From Rhodococcus sp. (in: high G+C Gram-positive bacteria) (GTDB lineage: Bacteria; Actinomycetota; Actinomycetes; Mycobacteriales; Mycobacteriaceae): DNA of 64,000 nt. A program made the translations under genes and the position numbers. A model generated the notes under the pieces. That model saw only the letters and a program-made list of their open reading frames with translations, did no database searches and was not told where the DNA came from. Below, one piece after another: positions 35,508 through 45,632 of the stretch (position 1 is the stretch's first letter; each line of letters starts with the position of its first letter). Location: NCBI RefSeq assembly GCF_023264675.1, contig NZ_JAHFVG010000027.1:1-64000 (forward strand), written 5' to 3'.

Positions 35508-36521
35508 ATGAACCGACGATGGGTGCTCAGGACTCGACCTACCGGGCGGCCTGATCCGGCATGCTTTGCAATCGAGAACAACGAACTGACCGAGCCGTCC
35601 GCCGGTGAGGTGCTCGTCCGAGTCCGATGGGTCGCGATCGAGGCAGGACGGCTGAACCGACTCCGTGACGAGCAGAGCTATGTGGCGCCGATGCAGCTCG
35701 GTGAGACCATGTCCGGGAGTGGTGTCGGTGAGGTCATTGCTACCGGAGATCCTCGGTTCGTGCCCGGTCAGCTTGTCACCGGCCCCCTCGGTTGGCAGGA
35801 GTTCGCCATGGTGCCGGCGGATGCGCTCGAACCGAACTCCACGGGGACTCTCCCCCCGACTGCAGCGCTCGGGCTTGTCGGGATCAGCGGCCTCACTGCA
35901 TACATCGGGCTTTACGAGGTCGGGCGTGCACAGGCAGGAGAGACAGTTCTGATCTCGGCCGCGGCTGGATCGGTCGGTTTGATCGTCGGGCAACTCGCTG
36001 CGGCTCGCGGATGTCGGGTGGTAGGCCTGACAGGGTCTGCAGACAAGGCCCGACGGCTGGTGAGCGAATATGGCTACAGCGCGGCTGTGAACTACCGATC
36101 GGTCACCGATCTCACCGAAGCGGTCCGTGAGGCCGTACCCGAAGGAGTCGACGTGTACTTCGACAACGTTGGTGGGGCGATCGCCGAAGCAATTCTTCCG
36201 CTTTACAACGACTTCGCTCGAATCGTCGTCTGCGGCCGAGTCAACTCGGTCCACTTGTCCGACACAAGCAATGACGTCGGTCAGCGCGACAACAACACCA
36301 TCCTCGTTCGACGAATCAGAAAAGAAGGCTTTCTCATTTTCGACCATCTGGAGGACACCGACTTCATCGCCGGCGTCCGATCGAAAATCGAAACACTTGC
36401 CGCAGAAGGGAAAATCAACCTACCGGCTCATACGAGTCACGGCTTCGAGTCCTTCCCTGATGCGATGACCGACTTGCTCGACGGCCGAAACTTCGGGCAG
36501 CAACTGGTTGAGCTGGACTAG
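35508..36521 (+). CDS. Zinc-less MDR oxidoreductase, NADP-dependent
   Basis: 337-residue medium-chain reductase of the leukotriene B4 dehydrogenase/YncB type. It lacks the zinc-binding cysteines of alcohol dehydrogenases; the dinucleotide site A-A-A-G-S-V-G-L-I-V-G and the later D-V-Y-F-D-N-V-G-G are the branch signatures. These enzymes reduce enones or double bonds conjugated to carbonyls, fitting a late step of ring-fission metabolism. ATG 35508 has GAGGA 12 nt upstream; ATG 35496 is in frame but directly abuts it. Confidence 0.87.
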   Translation: MNRRWVLRTRPTGRPDPACFAIENNELTEPSAGEVLVRVRWVAIEAGRLNRLRDEQSYVAPMQLGETMSGSGVGEVIATGDPRFVPGQLVTGPLGWQEFAMVPADALEPNSTGTLPPTAALGLVGISGLTAYIGLYEVGRAQAGETVLISAAAGSVGLIVGQLAAARGCRVVGLTGSADKARRLVSEYGYSAAVNYRSVTDLTEAVREAVPEGVDVYFDNVGGAIAEAILPLYNDFARIVVCGRVNSVHLSDTSNDVGQRDNNTILVRRIRKEGFLIFDHLEDTDFIAGVRSKIETLAAEGKINLPAHTSHGFESFPDAMTDLLDGRNFGQQLVELD

Positions 36522-36758
36522 GAGTCGGGGTTGGTCGACGACAACCCGATCGTTCGCCACGATTGGCGGAATCAGCCCGGTTCTGCCAATCGCGAGATCG
36601 TGTCTTCGGAGCCCGTCGCCCCGGTCCGCGGATCCCGCATGGATCCTTCGATCGGACAATCGATTCCTCGCCACTTCGAGGATCATGTGGCCACGCTCGG
36701 TGAACCCGAGAAAGACGTTATTTTCTGGGAAATCGTTGAAGCGGTGTAATGTCCAAGT

Positions 36759-37439
36759 ATGACGGTGGGCGTGAAGAAAACGCGGTCGGAGGTCGTGTAC
36801 GACGAAGTTCGCGCCGAAATTCTCAATGGTGAGATCAGCCCTGGGGTTCGGTTGAAGATCGCCGATCTTGGTGCGCGTTTCGGAGTCAGCTTGTCCGTAG
36901 TCCGGGAAGCACTGACCCGGCTGGGAGAACAAGGGCTCGTGGTGTCGAACCCGCAGCGCGGATTCAACGTCGTAGACGTGTCTGCGGATGATCTGCAGGA
37001 CATCACTTATGTGCGAATTCAGATCGAGACGATGGCCCTCAAGGATTCCATCGAGCACGGCGGTGTGGCGTGGGAGTCTCTGGTCGTATCCGCGCACCAC
37101 ACGCTCGAAAGAACACCGCTGCATCTGCCCGACGGTCGTGTCAACGGGCAGTGGCTGGAGGTGCACCGCGCCTTCCACCAAGCTCTGCTCGAGGGATGCG
37201 GCAGCCCGCGGCTGCAATCGATCGCCAATTCTCTCCGTGACGGCGCCGAGTTGTATCGGGTCTGGTCAGGCACTCTCGCCCACGACAAGAGGGACCTGGC
37301 GGGGGAGCATCGGGCCATCATGGAGGCTGCGTTGGCAGGCGAGGTGGACAGTGCACAACAGCGGCTGGCCGAGCATATCGGTCGAACCACCGAGGCGCTG
37401 CTGAGTTGCTCCCGCATCGACGTGCCCCCGATCACGTAG
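36759..37439 (+). CDS. GntR-family regulator (FadR/FCD type), second
   Basis: 226 residues: winged helix at about 8-75 (V-Y-D-E-V-R-A-E-I-L-N-G-E-I-x-P-G, then L-G-A-R-F-G-V-S-L-S-V-V-R-E-A-L) and an FCD C-domain with the D-x4-R pair (D-I-T-Y-V-R) and conserved histidines (H-R-A-F-H, G-E-H-R). A second carboxylate-sensing regulator in the same cluster suggests that the upper and lower parts of the pathway are controlled separately. It converges on the FAH-family gene across a strong hairpin. The 237-bp gap before it contains only an unsupported 72-codon frame. Confidence 0.9.
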   Translation: MTVGVKKTRSEVVYDEVRAEILNGEISPGVRLKIADLGARFGVSLSVVREALTRLGEQGLVVSNPQRGFNVVDVSADDLQDITYVRIQIETMALKDSIEHGGVAWESLVVSAHHTLERTPLHLPDGRVNGQWLEVHRAFHQALLEGCGSPRLQSIANSLRDGAELYRVWSGTLAHDKRDLAGEHRAIMEAALAGEVDSAQQRLAEHIGRTTEALLSCSRIDVPPIT

Positions 37440-37524
37440 GTCTGGAGCAAGTCGGCAAAACCCTTATGGCCGGATGGATCTGGAGTGCGCGAAGCTGGGC
37501 TGGTATGCCATCGAGGTCACAGTA

Positions 37525-37561
37525 TTTTCGGGAGGCAACGGACATTCGTGCCTCCCGAAAA
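37525..37561. terminator. Bidirectional terminator between GntR and FAH-family genes
   Basis: TTTTCGGGAGGCA, an 11-nt loop, then the exact complement TGCCTCCCGAAAA: a 13-bp perfect stem with T- and A-runs at its ends, so it can act as an intrinsic terminator in both directions. It lies between convergent genes. Confidence 0.88.
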
Positions 37562-37595
37562 CTTTGTCTCGGCCCGTTCGCGGACGAGCGCTTGC

Positions 37596-38429
37596 TCAGA
37601 TCAGCGGATTGCGCAGTTCGCCGATGCCTTCGATGTGGCTGACCAGAGTGGCGCCGCGGGGGAGGAAGCGCTTCGGGGTTCGGGCGCCACCGACTCCGGC
37701 AGGGGTTCCGGTGAAGATGATGTCCCCGGGTAGCAGTGGGCAGATCGCGGAGATGTGGGCGATCAGTTGGGGGATGGAGAAGATGAGGTCGCTGGTACGT
37801 CCCTTCTGCAGCACTTCGTCGTCGAGGGAGCACCCGATCGCAAGGTCATCGATCGTGGGTAGTTCGTCGAGCGAGACCACGGCGGGTCCGATGGGTCCGA
37901 ATCCGGGGAAGGATTTTCCCAGCCCGAATTGCGGTGCCGGCCCCGCGAGTTGGACCGCTCGCTCGGAAATGTCTTGTCCGACAGTCAATCCGGCGACATG
38001 CTCCCATCCGCGGTCCTCGGAGACGTGATCGGCCTTCTTGCCGATGACTGCGACCAGTTCGACTTCCCAGTCCACGTTGTCGGAGGGCAGTGAGATCGGC
38101 GTCGTCGGGCCTGTAATGCAGGTGGGGAACTTGGTGAACACCAGCGGCGCGTCCGGTTCGTCGAGGCCGGCTTCGGCGGCGTGATCGCGGTAGTTCAATC
38201 CAATGGCGAACACTTGCCGCGGCATCGGCACTGGTGCGCCGATGCTGGCACGGTCGAAGGGCTTATAGCGGTCGGCGGGGATGGTATGCACCCAATCTCT
38301 GAGCTCGTCCCACCTTTCGTAGACGTCGAATCCGTTCGCGGTGAAGCGGCCCTCGCTGGCGTGTTCGATGTCGAGTGCGACGTCGCCGTCGATGGCGTGG
38401 TAACGGTTGTCGATTCTGCTGATACGCAT
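37596..38429 (-). CDS. Fumarylacetoacetate hydrolase-family protein
   Basis: 277 residues with the FAH-fold signatures F-A-I-G-L-N-Y-R-D-H-A-A-E, the acidic metal site W-E-V-E-L-V-A-V-I-G, F-G-L-G-K-S-F-P-G-F-G-P-I-G-P and G-D-I-I-F-T-G-T-P-A-G-V-G. FAH-family enzymes hydrolyse or decarboxylate beta-diketo or 2-oxo acids such as ring-fission products. It fits the step after extradiol cleavage in this cluster. ATG 38429 is set by the family N-terminus. Confidence 0.92.
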   Translation of the reverse strand: MRISRIDNRYHAIDGDVALDIEHASEGRFTANGFDVYERWDELRDWVHTIPADRYKPFDRASIGAPVPMPRQVFAIGLNYRDHAAEAGLDEPDAPLVFTKFPTCITGPTTPISLPSDNVDWEVELVAVIGKKADHVSEDRGWEHVAGLTVGQDISERAVQLAGPAPQFGLGKSFPGFGPIGPAVVSLDELPTIDDLAIGCSLDDEVLQKGRTSDLIFSIPQLIAHISAICPLLPGDIIFTGTPAGVGGARTPKRFLPRGATLVSHIEGIGELRNPLI

Positions 38430-38601
38430 GAGACTTCCTGATTCTGTGCGGGTGTTCGGTGTGGGGTGGTGGTGTCCCGGTGTGCGGCGCGGCCAATATT
38501 CGGGCCGTGACGACCGACGTTCGCCGAGCATCGACGGCATCTTGGCGCTGCTCTGCCTTCCGGCTGTCTGTCCACGAACCCACGTATTCCGCCGCGGTTC
38601 A

Positions 38602-38629
38602 TGTCTGTACCAGCATGCAGACAATTGTC
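38602..38629. promoter_or_regulatory. Overlapping inverted repeats upstream of the FAH-family gene
   Basis: TGTCTG-N10-CAGACA (38602-38623) overlaps the 10-bp palindrome GACAATTGTC (38620-38629). They sit in the 270-bp gap 38430-38699, the likely promoter region of the minus-strand FAH-family gene, about 170 bp before its start. Either GntR could bind; unproven. Confidence 0.45.
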
Positions 38630-38699
38630 GATCTATGCAAGGAAAATCGATATTTACCTGAAAAGAGTAGACCGCCGGCGACGCGCTACCGCCCGGTCC

Positions 38700-40142
38700 T
38701 CACGGTCGAACTTGCCTCGCTCCTATTGGTGCATCGACAGTCGTGGTGTCGCGCCCAGGCATGAACGCAGCGGCAACGAGCATCAACACCGCCGTGCCGA
38801 AGACGCCCAGAAAGACGAGATGAATGGCGTCGGACAGTTGTTCGGGCGCTGGATCCCCGGAGACTTGGGAGTTCACCACGGCTCCGAAGATCGCGACACC
38901 CACCGCGCTGCCGATGGAGCGGGCGAACATGTTGGTCGAGGTCGCGACCCCTCGCTCCTCCCACTCGACGCTCGACTGCGCGGCGATCAACGTGGGGCTC
39001 GCGGTCAGGCCCATCCCGAGTCCGACGACGAAGCAGACCGCTGCGATTTGCCAGATGTGCGATTGCGGCGAGATCAAGACCGCGAGGCCTGTCCCGACGA
39101 CGGCGATGGTCGCACCCGTCGTCGCCGTCGCGCGGAATCCGAATCGGAGATAGAACCTGCCGGACAGGGATGCCGCGACCGGCCAGCCGATCGTCAGCGT
39201 CGCGAGGGCGAACCCGGCGACGATCGCGCCGGTGCCGAGGACGCCCTGGACGAACGTAGGAACATAGGACGTCAACCCCAGGACGATCGCCCCGACCAGC
39301 AGCGAGACGAGGCTGGACACCACCAGCACGCGCCGGGTGAACACCCACAGCGGCAGGATCGGCTCCTCGGCGCGCGTCTGCTGCCAGGCGAACAGAGCCA
39401 GCGAGATGATCCCGACGGCGAAAATGGCGACCGAGGGGCCCGAGAACCAGCTCCACGCCTGGCCGCCTTCGAGCAGCCCGAGCAGCATCAGCGAGGCTCC
39501 GGTGGTGAGAAAACCGGCGCCCAGATAGTCGATCTTGGGTTTACGACGGCTCATCTCGCCCTCGTGGAATCGCCGAATCAGCATCCAGGCGGCGAGCGCG
39601 CACAACGGGATGTTGACGAAGAAGATCCAGCGCCAGGAGAGGAACTCGGAGAAGATGCCGCCGAGAGCGGGCCCCAATACCGACGAGATGGCCCACACGC
39701 TGGCGAGATATCCCTGCACCTTGGCGCGTTCCGGAAGCGTGTAGATATCGCCGGCGATCGTCACCGACATGGGTTGAACAGCGCCCGCCCCCAGCCCCTG
39801 AATCGCACGGAAGGCAATCAGCGCAGGCATCGACCACGCCAGACCACACAGAATCGAGCCGATCAGGAACACGCCGATGCCCCAGAGCATGACCCTCTTG
39901 CGCCCGAACAGGTCGGCGAGTTTACCGTAGATCGGTACGGACACGGCCTGCGCCAGCAGATAGATGGAGAACAGCCAGGGGAACTGACTGAAGCCGCCCA
40001 GATCGCCGACGATGGAGAGCACGGCGGTAGCGATGATGGTCGAATCCAGCGCGACAAGCGATGTGCTGAGCATCAGTGCGATGAGTACCGGACCACGTTC
40101 GGATCGGAACCCGACGGCTGCGACTTCATCTTTTGTTGCCAT
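38700..40142 (-). CDS. MFS drug-efflux transporter, DHA2 (14-TM) family
   Basis: 480 residues with 14 predicted TM helices. Motif A in loop 2-3 ([12 protein letters not shown]), the L-D-x-T-I-x-x-T-A motif of TM1 and motif C ([10 protein letters not shown]) identify the EmrB/QacA group. ATG 40142 starts just before TM1. An emrB-type gene also neighbours purC-ptrB in M. tuberculosis (Rv0783c), though on the other side. Divergent from purC across 62 bp. Confidence 0.9.
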   Translation of the reverse strand: MATKDEVAAVGFRSERGPVLIALMLSTSLVALDSTIIATAVLSIVGDLGGFSQFPWLFSIYLLAQAVSVPIYGKLADLFGRKRVMLWGIGVFLIGSILCGLAWSMPALIAFRAIQGLGAGAVQPMSVTIAGDIYTLPERAKVQGYLASVWAISSVLGPALGGIFSEFLSWRWIFFVNIPLCALAAWMLIRRFHEGEMSRRKPKIDYLGAGFLTTGASLMLLGLLEGGQAWSWFSGPSVAIFAVGIISLALFAWQQTRAEEPILPLWVFTRRVLVVSSLVSLLVGAIVLGLTSYVPTFVQGVLGTGAIVAGFALATLTIGWPVAASLSGRFYLRFGFRATATTGATIAVVGTGLAVLISPQSHIWQIAAVCFVVGLGMGLTASPTLIAAQSSVEWEERGVATSTNMFARSIGSAVGVAIFGAVVNSQVSGDPAPEQLSDAIHLVFLGVFGTAVLMLVAAAFMPGRDTTTVDAPIGARQVRP

Positions 40143-40204
40143 TACCAACCATTGTGTCCGCGCACCCGCGCGCTGCGCAATCAGGCCCAGATAGGGTTGA
40201 CTAC

Positions 40205-41089
40205 GTGCGCCCAACTCTCAGTAGCTACCAGCATCTGGCCGGCGGCAAGGTTCGCGATCTGTACATCGTCGACGAGAATCACCTGCTCCTCGTCGCGAGC
40301 GACCGCATCTCCGCCTACGACCACGTCCTCGACACACCGATTCCCGACAAGGGACGTGTCCTGACGGCGATGAGCGTGTTCTTCTTCGAGGAACTCGGAG
40401 GAGTGAATCACCTTGCCGGTGATGCTCGCGACGAGCGAATTCCCGAGGAATTGCTTGGACGAGCCCTCGTGGTCAAACGCCTCGAGATGGTCCCGATCGA
40501 ATGCGTCGCCCGCGGCTACCTGACCGGTTCGGGGCTGTCCGACTATCAGCGCACCGGCGCGGTGTGCGGCGTCGCGCTTCCGGGTGGTCTCGTGGAATCG
40601 AGCAAGCTCGACGAACCGATCTTCACCCCGGCCGCCAAGGCCGCCCTCGGTGAGCACGACGAGAACGTCGATTACGCCGCCGTCGTGGACAAGGTCGGTG
40701 CGGAGCTTGCCTTCAAGCTGCGCGAGGACACCCTCGAAATCTATGTGCGCGCAGCGAATTTCGCGCTGGATCGCGGAATCATTCTGGCCGACACCAAGTT
40801 CGAGTTCGGTCAGGATCGAGACGGCAACCTCGTGCTCGCCGACGAGGTGCTCACGCCCGACTCCTCGCGCTACTGGCCGGCCGACTCCTACGAAGAGGGT
40901 CGTATCCAGCCGAGCTTCGACAAGCAGTACGTCCGAGACTGGCTCACCGGCGAATCGGGATGGGATCGCCACGGCGATACACCGCCGCCCGCGCTTCCCG
41001 ACGAGGTCGTCACTGCGACACGTGCACGGTACATCGAGGCCTACGAACGTATTTCGGGTCTCAACTTCGACGATTGGGTCAAGCCATGA
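40205..41089 (+). CDS. purC: SAICAR synthetase
   Basis: Phosphoribosylaminoimidazole-succinocarboxamide synthase, adding aspartate to CAIR in purine synthesis. 294 residues; motifs G-K-V-R-D-L-Y near the N-terminus, [22 protein letters not shown], and [11 protein letters not shown] 40205 has TAGGGT 7 nt upstream, indicating leaderless translation. The stop overlaps the start of the peptidase gene (ATGA). Confidence 0.97.
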   Translation: MRPTLSSYQHLAGGKVRDLYIVDENHLLLVASDRISAYDHVLDTPIPDKGRVLTAMSVFFFEELGGVNHLAGDARDERIPEELLGRALVVKRLEMVPIECVARGYLTGSGLSDYQRTGAVCGVALPGGLVESSKLDEPIFTPAAKAALGEHDENVDYAAVVDKVGAELAFKLREDTLEIYVRAANFALDRGIILADTKFEFGQDRDGNLVLADEVLTPDSSRYWPADSYEEGRIQPSFDKQYVRDWLTGESGWDRHGDTPPPALPDEVVTATRARYIEAYERISGLNFDDWVKP

Positions 41090-43209
41090 CGGTCACACCA
41101 CCGAGTGCCAAGAAGGTCCCCCTCGAGCGGACACATCACGGAGACACGTTCGTCGACAACTACGAATGGTTGAGGGACAAGGAAAGCCCCGAGGTGATCG
41201 CCTACCTCGAGGCCGAGAATGCTTACACGGAGCAGCAGACCGCCGGGCTGGAAGAGCTGCGCGGCAAAATCTTCGACGAGATCAAGTCCCGCACCCAGGA
41301 GACCGACCTGTCGGTCCCCACCCGCATGGGGGAGTGGTGGTACTACTCACGGACCATCGAGGGCAAGTCCTACGGTCTCTCGTGCCGCCGGCCCATCGAA
41401 TCGCCCGACGACTGGACGCCGCCTGCGCTCACCGGCGATGTTCCCGACGAGCAGATTCTCCTCGACTCGAACCTCGAAGCCGAGGGTCACGACTTCTTCT
41501 CCCTCGGCGCGTTCTCGATCAGCCAGGACGGCAATCTTCTCGCGTACTCGACCGACACCGAGGGCGACGAGCGATACACACTGCGGTTCAAGGATCTTCG
41601 AACCGGAGAACTACTGAGCGACTCGATCGAGAAGGTCTCCACCGGCGCGACATGGTCGATCGACCACGGTCACGTCTTCTACCAAACCGTCGACGAATCC
41701 TGGCGTCCCGACACCGTGTGGCGTCACAAGCTCGGCACGCCGGTGTCCGAGGACGTCAAGGTCTTCCACGAGCCCGACGAGAGCTACTGGGTCGGCTTCG
41801 GGTCGACACGCAGCGAGAAGTATCTGATGATCTGGGTCGGCTCCAAGATCACCTCCGAGTGCCTCGTCCTCGAATCCGAGAACCCCGAGGGTGAGTTCCG
41901 CGTCGTACTCCCGCGGGTGGACGGCGTCGAGTACAGCGTCGAACACGCGGTGGTCAAGGGTGAGGATCGATTCTTGATCTCGCACAACGGTTCCGTGAAC
42001 GGCTGGGGCACCGAAGGGGAGAAGGCCGAGAACTTCCTGCTCGCCGACGCACCCGTCGACGATCCGGCGAATCAGACCATCCTGATTCCTCATCGCGACA
42101 ACGTTCGACTGGAGGATGCCGACGCCTTTGCCGACCACTTGGTGCTGAGTTACCGGCGAGAGGCGTTGACGCGCTTGGCTATCTGGCCGCTCGGTCCGGA
42201 GGGGTACGGCGAGTACCACGAGCTCGAGTTCGAGGAAGAGTTGTACGCCGTCGGTTCGGGGTCAAACCCGGAGTGGAAGCAGCCGCTTCTGCGTATCGGC
42301 TACACCTCGTTCACCACACCCGGGCAGGTGTACGACTACGACCTGAAGTCCGGTGAGTTGCTGCTGCGCAAGTCGCAGCCGGTGCTCGGAGATTTCGACG
42401 CCTCGGACTACATCCAGCTACGTGAGTGGGCGGCGGCGCCCGACGGAACCCGGGTACCGCTGTCGGTGGTGCGGCGCAAGGACGTTCCCGAGGGGCCTGC
42501 GCCTACTCTGCTGTACGGCTACGGCTCCTACGAGGCGTCGATGGACCCGTCGTTCTCGGTGGCACGGCTCTCGCTCCTGGACCGGGGAATCGTATTCGTC
42601 GTCGCGCACGTTCGCGGCGGCGGTGAGATGGGACGGCACTGGTACGAGAACGGCAAGACGCTGACGAAGAAGAACACCTTCACCGATTTCGTCGCTGCGG
42701 CACAGCATCTCATCGACACCGGGCGTACGTCGACGAAGCACCTGGTCGCGGACGGCGGCAGCGCAGGCGGACTCCTGATGGGGGCCGTCGCGAATCTCGC
42801 GCCGGAGCTGTTCAACGGTATTCTCGCCAACGTTCCCTTCGTCGATCCGTTGACCTCGATCCTCGATCCGTCGCTTCCGTTGACGGTCATCGAGTGGGAC
42901 GAGTGGGGTAACCCGTTGGCGGACAAGGAGGTGTACGAGTACATGAAGTCGTACAGCCCCTACGAGAACGTCGAGGCCAAGGATTACCCGTCCATCCTCG
43001 CGATCACGTCCATCAACGACACCCGCGTGCTCTATGTCGAACCGGCGAAATGGGTTGCCGCGCTGCGTGCCACCAAGACCGGCGACTCGGAGCTGCTACT
43101 CAAGACCGAGATGAGTGCTGGCCACGGCGGCGTCAGCGGGCGGTACGAGAAGTGGAAAGAGGCCGCCTTCGAGTATGCCTGGATCGCGGCGAAGACCGGC
43201 GCGGTGTAA
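41086..43209 (+). CDS. ptrB: Oligopeptidase B / S9A prolyl oligopeptidase
   Basis: 707-residue cytoplasmic serine peptidase: N-terminal beta-propeller (about 70-410) and C-terminal alpha/beta hydrolase. The nucleophile is the serine of D-G-G-S-A-G-G; the aspartate is in S-I-N-D-T-R-V and the histidine in S-A-G-H-G-G. These enzymes cleave short peptides after basic residues or proline. Translationally coupled to purC; in M. tuberculosis the same position is held by the split ptrBa/ptrBb, whereas here the gene is intact. A 44-bp palindrome follows the stop. Confidence 0.94.
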   Translation: MTVTPPSAKKVPLERTHHGDTFVDNYEWLRDKESPEVIAYLEAENAYTEQQTAGLEELRGKIFDEIKSRTQETDLSVPTRMGEWWYYSRTIEGKSYGLSCRRPIESPDDWTPPALTGDVPDEQILLDSNLEAEGHDFFSLGAFSISQDGNLLAYSTDTEGDERYTLRFKDLRTGELLSDSIEKVSTGATWSIDHGHVFYQTVDESWRPDTVWRHKLGTPVSEDVKVFHEPDESYWVGFGSTRSEKYLMIWVGSKITSECLVLESENPEGEFRVVLPRVDGVEYSVEHAVVKGEDRFLISHNGSVNGWGTEGEKAENFLLADAPVDDPANQTILIPHRDNVRLEDADAFADHLVLSYRREALTRLAIWPLGPEGYGEYHELEFEEELYAVGSGSNPEWKQPLLRIGYTSFTTPGQVYDYDLKSGELLLRKSQPVLGDFDASDYIQLREWAAAPDGTRVPLSVVRRKDVPEGPAPTLLYGYGSYEASMDPSFSVARLSLLDRGIVFVVAHVRGGGEMGRHWYENGKTLTKKNTFTDFVAAAQHLIDTGRTSTKHLVADGGSAGGLLMGAVANLAPELFNGILANVPFVDPLTSILDPSLPLTVIEWDEWGNPLADKEVYEYMKSYSPYENVEAKDYPSILAITSINDTRVLYVEPAKWVAALRATKTGDSELLLKTEMSAGHGGVSGRYEKWKEAAFEYAWIAAKTGAV

Positions 43210-43216
43210 CCCTCCT

Positions 43217-43260
43217 ATGTGAGTGCGAATACATACCCCTCTATGTATTCGCACGCACAT
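43217..43260. repeat. 44-bp dispersed palindromic element, copy 3 (inverted loop)
   Basis: Arms ATGTGAGTGCGAATACATA and TATGTATTCGCACGCACAT with a single mismatch; loop CCCCTC, close to the complement (ACCCTC) of the loop in copies 2 and 4, so this copy is in the opposite orientation. Starts 7 nt after the ptrB stop, between convergent genes. Confidence 0.95.
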
Positions 43261-43264
43261 GGGG

Positions 43265-43945
43265 TCAGCGCCAGACATACCGCACCTGCGGCCGCCCCGC
43301 CTTGCCGTACTCGGTGTTCCGCGTGACCAGGCCGTCGTCGGCGAGGCGCTCCAGATAGCGCCACGCCGTCACACGCGAGACCCCGACCAGCTTGGCGGCC
43401 TCGGAAGCGTTGAGCCCGCCCGGTGCATCGCGGACGATCGCGGTGACCCCGTCCATCGTCTGCGGCGCAATGCCTTTGGGCGTCGACGCACGCTCGTCCG
43501 CGGTGCGCAGATGCGACATCGCGCGGTCGATATCACGTTGACTCGCCGCATTCTCGCCCGCGGGCAAGGCGTCGTGAAACTCCCGGTAACGCTCGAGCTT
43601 GTCGCGGAACGCCGCGAACGTGAACGGCTTGAGCAGGTACAGCACCACCCCGTGCGCGACGGCCGAGCGTACGACAGCCAGATCGCGCTCGGAGGTGATG
43701 GCGATGACGTCCGGGCTCGGGCGTAGGCCTCCCAATGCGGCTGCCACATCGATGCCGTTCGCGTCGGGTAGGCCGATGTCGAGCAGTACCAGATCGATCG
43801 GTGTCTCGGCTTCGCTCGCCGCGCGCAGTGCACCGGATCCGGTGTGCGCCATGCCGACGACAGTGAAGCCGGGTACCCGCTCGACGTAAGTCCGGTGGGC
43901 CTCGGCGATCAGCACCTCGTCCTCGACGATCAACACTCTGATCAT
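43265..43945 (-). CDS. CitB/DcuR-type response regulator
   Basis: 226-residue regulator: receiver 1-120 with acidic D9-containing pocket (V-E-D-E), D56 (L-L-D-I-G-L-P) and lysine in L-L-K-P-F; a C-terminal HTH (L-N-A-S-E-A-A-K-L-V-G-V-S-R-V-T-A-W-R-Y-L) followed by a wing. Pairs with the kinase whose stop it overlaps by 4 bp; both diverge from a dicarboxylate symporter. Expected to activate C4-dicarboxylate or citrate uptake. Confidence 0.9.
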   Translation of the reverse strand: MIRVLIVEDEVLIAEAHRTYVERVPGFTVVGMAHTGSGALRAASEAETPIDLVLLDIGLPDANGIDVAAALGGLRPSPDVIAITSERDLAVVRSAVAHGVVLYLLKPFTFAAFRDKLERYREFHDALPAGENAASQRDIDRAMSHLRTADERASTPKGIAPQTMDGVTAIVRDAPGGLNASEAAKLVGVSRVTAWRYLERLADDGLVTRNTEYGKAGRPQVRYVWR

Positions 43946-45495
43946 GACGAATGTCCCGTCGGTATCTTGGCGGTGAGGACCGAGCCGTAGGTGATCTCGG
44001 ACGACAAGGTGCCCCGATACCGGGACACCACCTGGGTGACGAGCGCGAGCCCGAGGCCGCGCGAGCCTGCCTTCGTCGAATATCCACGGGTGAGGGCGGT
44101 CTTCAAGATCTCGGCATCCATGCCGGGGCCGCTGTCGGACACTCTGACCACGAGTTCCGACGACGAATCACGCACTGTCACTTCGACCCACGGCTGTTCG
44201 GATTCCTTCGACGCATCGATTGCATTGTCTATCAGATTGCCCACCAGCGTGACCAGTTCGCGTGCAGTCACGATTCCGGCATGATCGAGGGCCGTGTCCT
44301 CGGTGATCGTCAACTCCACGCCCTGTTCGGCGGCTTGACTCACCTTGCCGAGCAACAGTGCCGCGAGTGCCGGCTCGTTGACCGACCCCATCAGCCGGTC
44401 GATCAGATGCTGCGAGAGTTCCAGATCGGCCGTCGCGAATTCGACGGCCTCGTTGGGGCGGCCCAGCTCGACCATCGTGATGACGGTGTGCAGGCGGTTG
44501 GCCGATTCGTGCGCTTGCGATCTCAGCGATTCGGCGAAGCTGCGAATGGAATCCAGCTCGCCCATCACGCCCTGAAGTTCGGTGCGATCGCGGATGGTGA
44601 GGACGTCGCCGAGGCGTCGACCCTCCCACATCACCGGATCCTGGTTGACGACGAGTACGCGGGTGTCGGTGAGGTGCAGCTCGCCGTTCAACGATCCAGG
44701 TTCCAAGTGCTGCAACGACTCCGGAAGATCTTCGCGCCGCACGGCCCCGTCGGGCAGATCCAGGAGCCGTCGAGCTTCGTCGTTGACGATCTCCGCGGCG
44801 CCACCCTTCCCGAAGACGAGAAGGCCCTCGCTGATGGAGTGAAGTACGGCGTCGTGATGCTCGTACATCGTCCGCAGTTGTGCCGGAGCCATACCGAGGG
44901 TCTGACGCCGCAGACGCCTGCTCAGCAACACCGAACCGATCGTCGCGACGATGAACGCCGCGATGACGACCCCGATGATCAGCGGCAGTCCCGATACGAA
45001 CTGGTCGCTGATCTTGGCCCGGGTGACGCCCGCCGAGACGAGGCCGACGATCTGTCCACCGTCGTCGGTCACCGGCGTGACCGAGCGAATGGACGGTCCG
45101 AGTGAGCCCACGTAGGTCTCGGTGAACGTCTCGCCCGCGAGTGCGCGATCGATGTTTCCGCTGAACGGTTTACCGATCAGGTCGACGGTCGTGTGCGTGA
45201 ACCGAGTCCGATCCGGCGCCATGACCACGATGAAGTCGACTCCGGTGACCTTGCGGATTCGTTCGGTCTCGGGTTGAAGGGACGTCGTGGGATTCGCGGA
45301 CGCGATCGCGACGGGTGTCGACGGTTCGTTGGCGATGCTCGCGGCGACGGCGACCACTTCCCGACGAGTCGCGTCGTCGCTGTTGGAACGCTCGTTGAAG
45401 ATCGTCAGTACTCCGCCCGCCAACACGACGACGGCCATGACGACCAATTGCAGGACGAGAACCTGTCCCGCGACGCTGGTCGGACGCTTCGCCAC
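43942..45495 (-). CDS. CitA/DcuS-type sensor histidine kinase
   Basis: 517 residues. TM1 at about 13-35, a periplasmic PDC/Cache sensor (about 36-175), TM2 at about 178-200, a cytoplasmic PAS domain (about 215-315), a dimerisation helix with the phospho-histidine probably in S-Q-A-H-E-S-A-N-R-L-H, and an HATPase domain (L-V-G-N-L-I-D-N-A-I-D-A, D-S-G-P-G-M-D, R-G-L-G-L-A-L-V). The architecture is that of citrate/C4-dicarboxylate sensors. Transcribed first in the kinase-regulator operon. Confidence 0.92.
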   Translation of the reverse strand: MAKRPTSVAGQVLVLQLVVMAVVVLAGGVLTIFNERSNSDDATRREVVAVAASIANEPSTPVAIASANPTTSLQPETERIRKVTGVDFIVVMAPDRTRFTHTTVDLIGKPFSGNIDRALAGETFTETYVGSLGPSIRSVTPVTDDGGQIVGLVSAGVTRAKISDQFVSGLPLIIGVVIAAFIVATIGSVLLSRRLRRQTLGMAPAQLRTMYEHHDAVLHSISEGLLVFGKGGAAEIVNDEARRLLDLPDGAVRREDLPESLQHLEPGSLNGELHLTDTRVLVVNQDPVMWEGRRLGDVLTIRDRTELQGVMGELDSIRSFAESLRSQAHESANRLHTVITMVELGRPNEAVEFATADLELSQHLIDRLMGSVNEPALAALLLGKVSQAAEQGVELTITEDTALDHAGIVTARELVTLVGNLIDNAIDASKESEQPWVEVTVRDSSSELVVRVSDSGPGMDAEILKTALTRGYSTKAGSRGLGLALVTQVVSRYRGTLSSEITYGSVLTAKIPTGHSS

Positions 45496-45548
45496 GTTGT
45501 CGTGCCTCGTTTCTTTCTCCGGAACCTGTGAACAGAATGAACGTATTG

Positions 45549-45562
45549 GTGACTGTGGTCAC
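45549..45562. promoter_or_regulatory. CRP/GlxR-like site between kinase gene and dctA
   Basis: GTGA-CTGTGG-TCAC fits the core of the CRP/GlxR consensus TGTGA-N6-TCACA (the outermost bases differ). It is located in the 137-bp divergent promoter region. cAMP-dependent control of organic-acid uptake is well known in corynebacteria. Confidence 0.55.
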
Positions 45563-45632
45563 GATTTCTACCAACATCGTCCTCTAGCAAGGCGTGATCC
45601 AACTCACTCCATTAGTCACAAAGGACGTACCC

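Noticed and set aside
36531..36749. 72-codon frame between the MDR reductase and the second GntR gene
   Set aside because: It starts with TTG, has no ribosome-binding site, and resembles no family I know.
38601..40364. Plus-strand 587-codon frame opposite the MFS transporter
   Set aside because: Highly charged low-complexity translation; the minus strand encodes a clear 14-TM protein.
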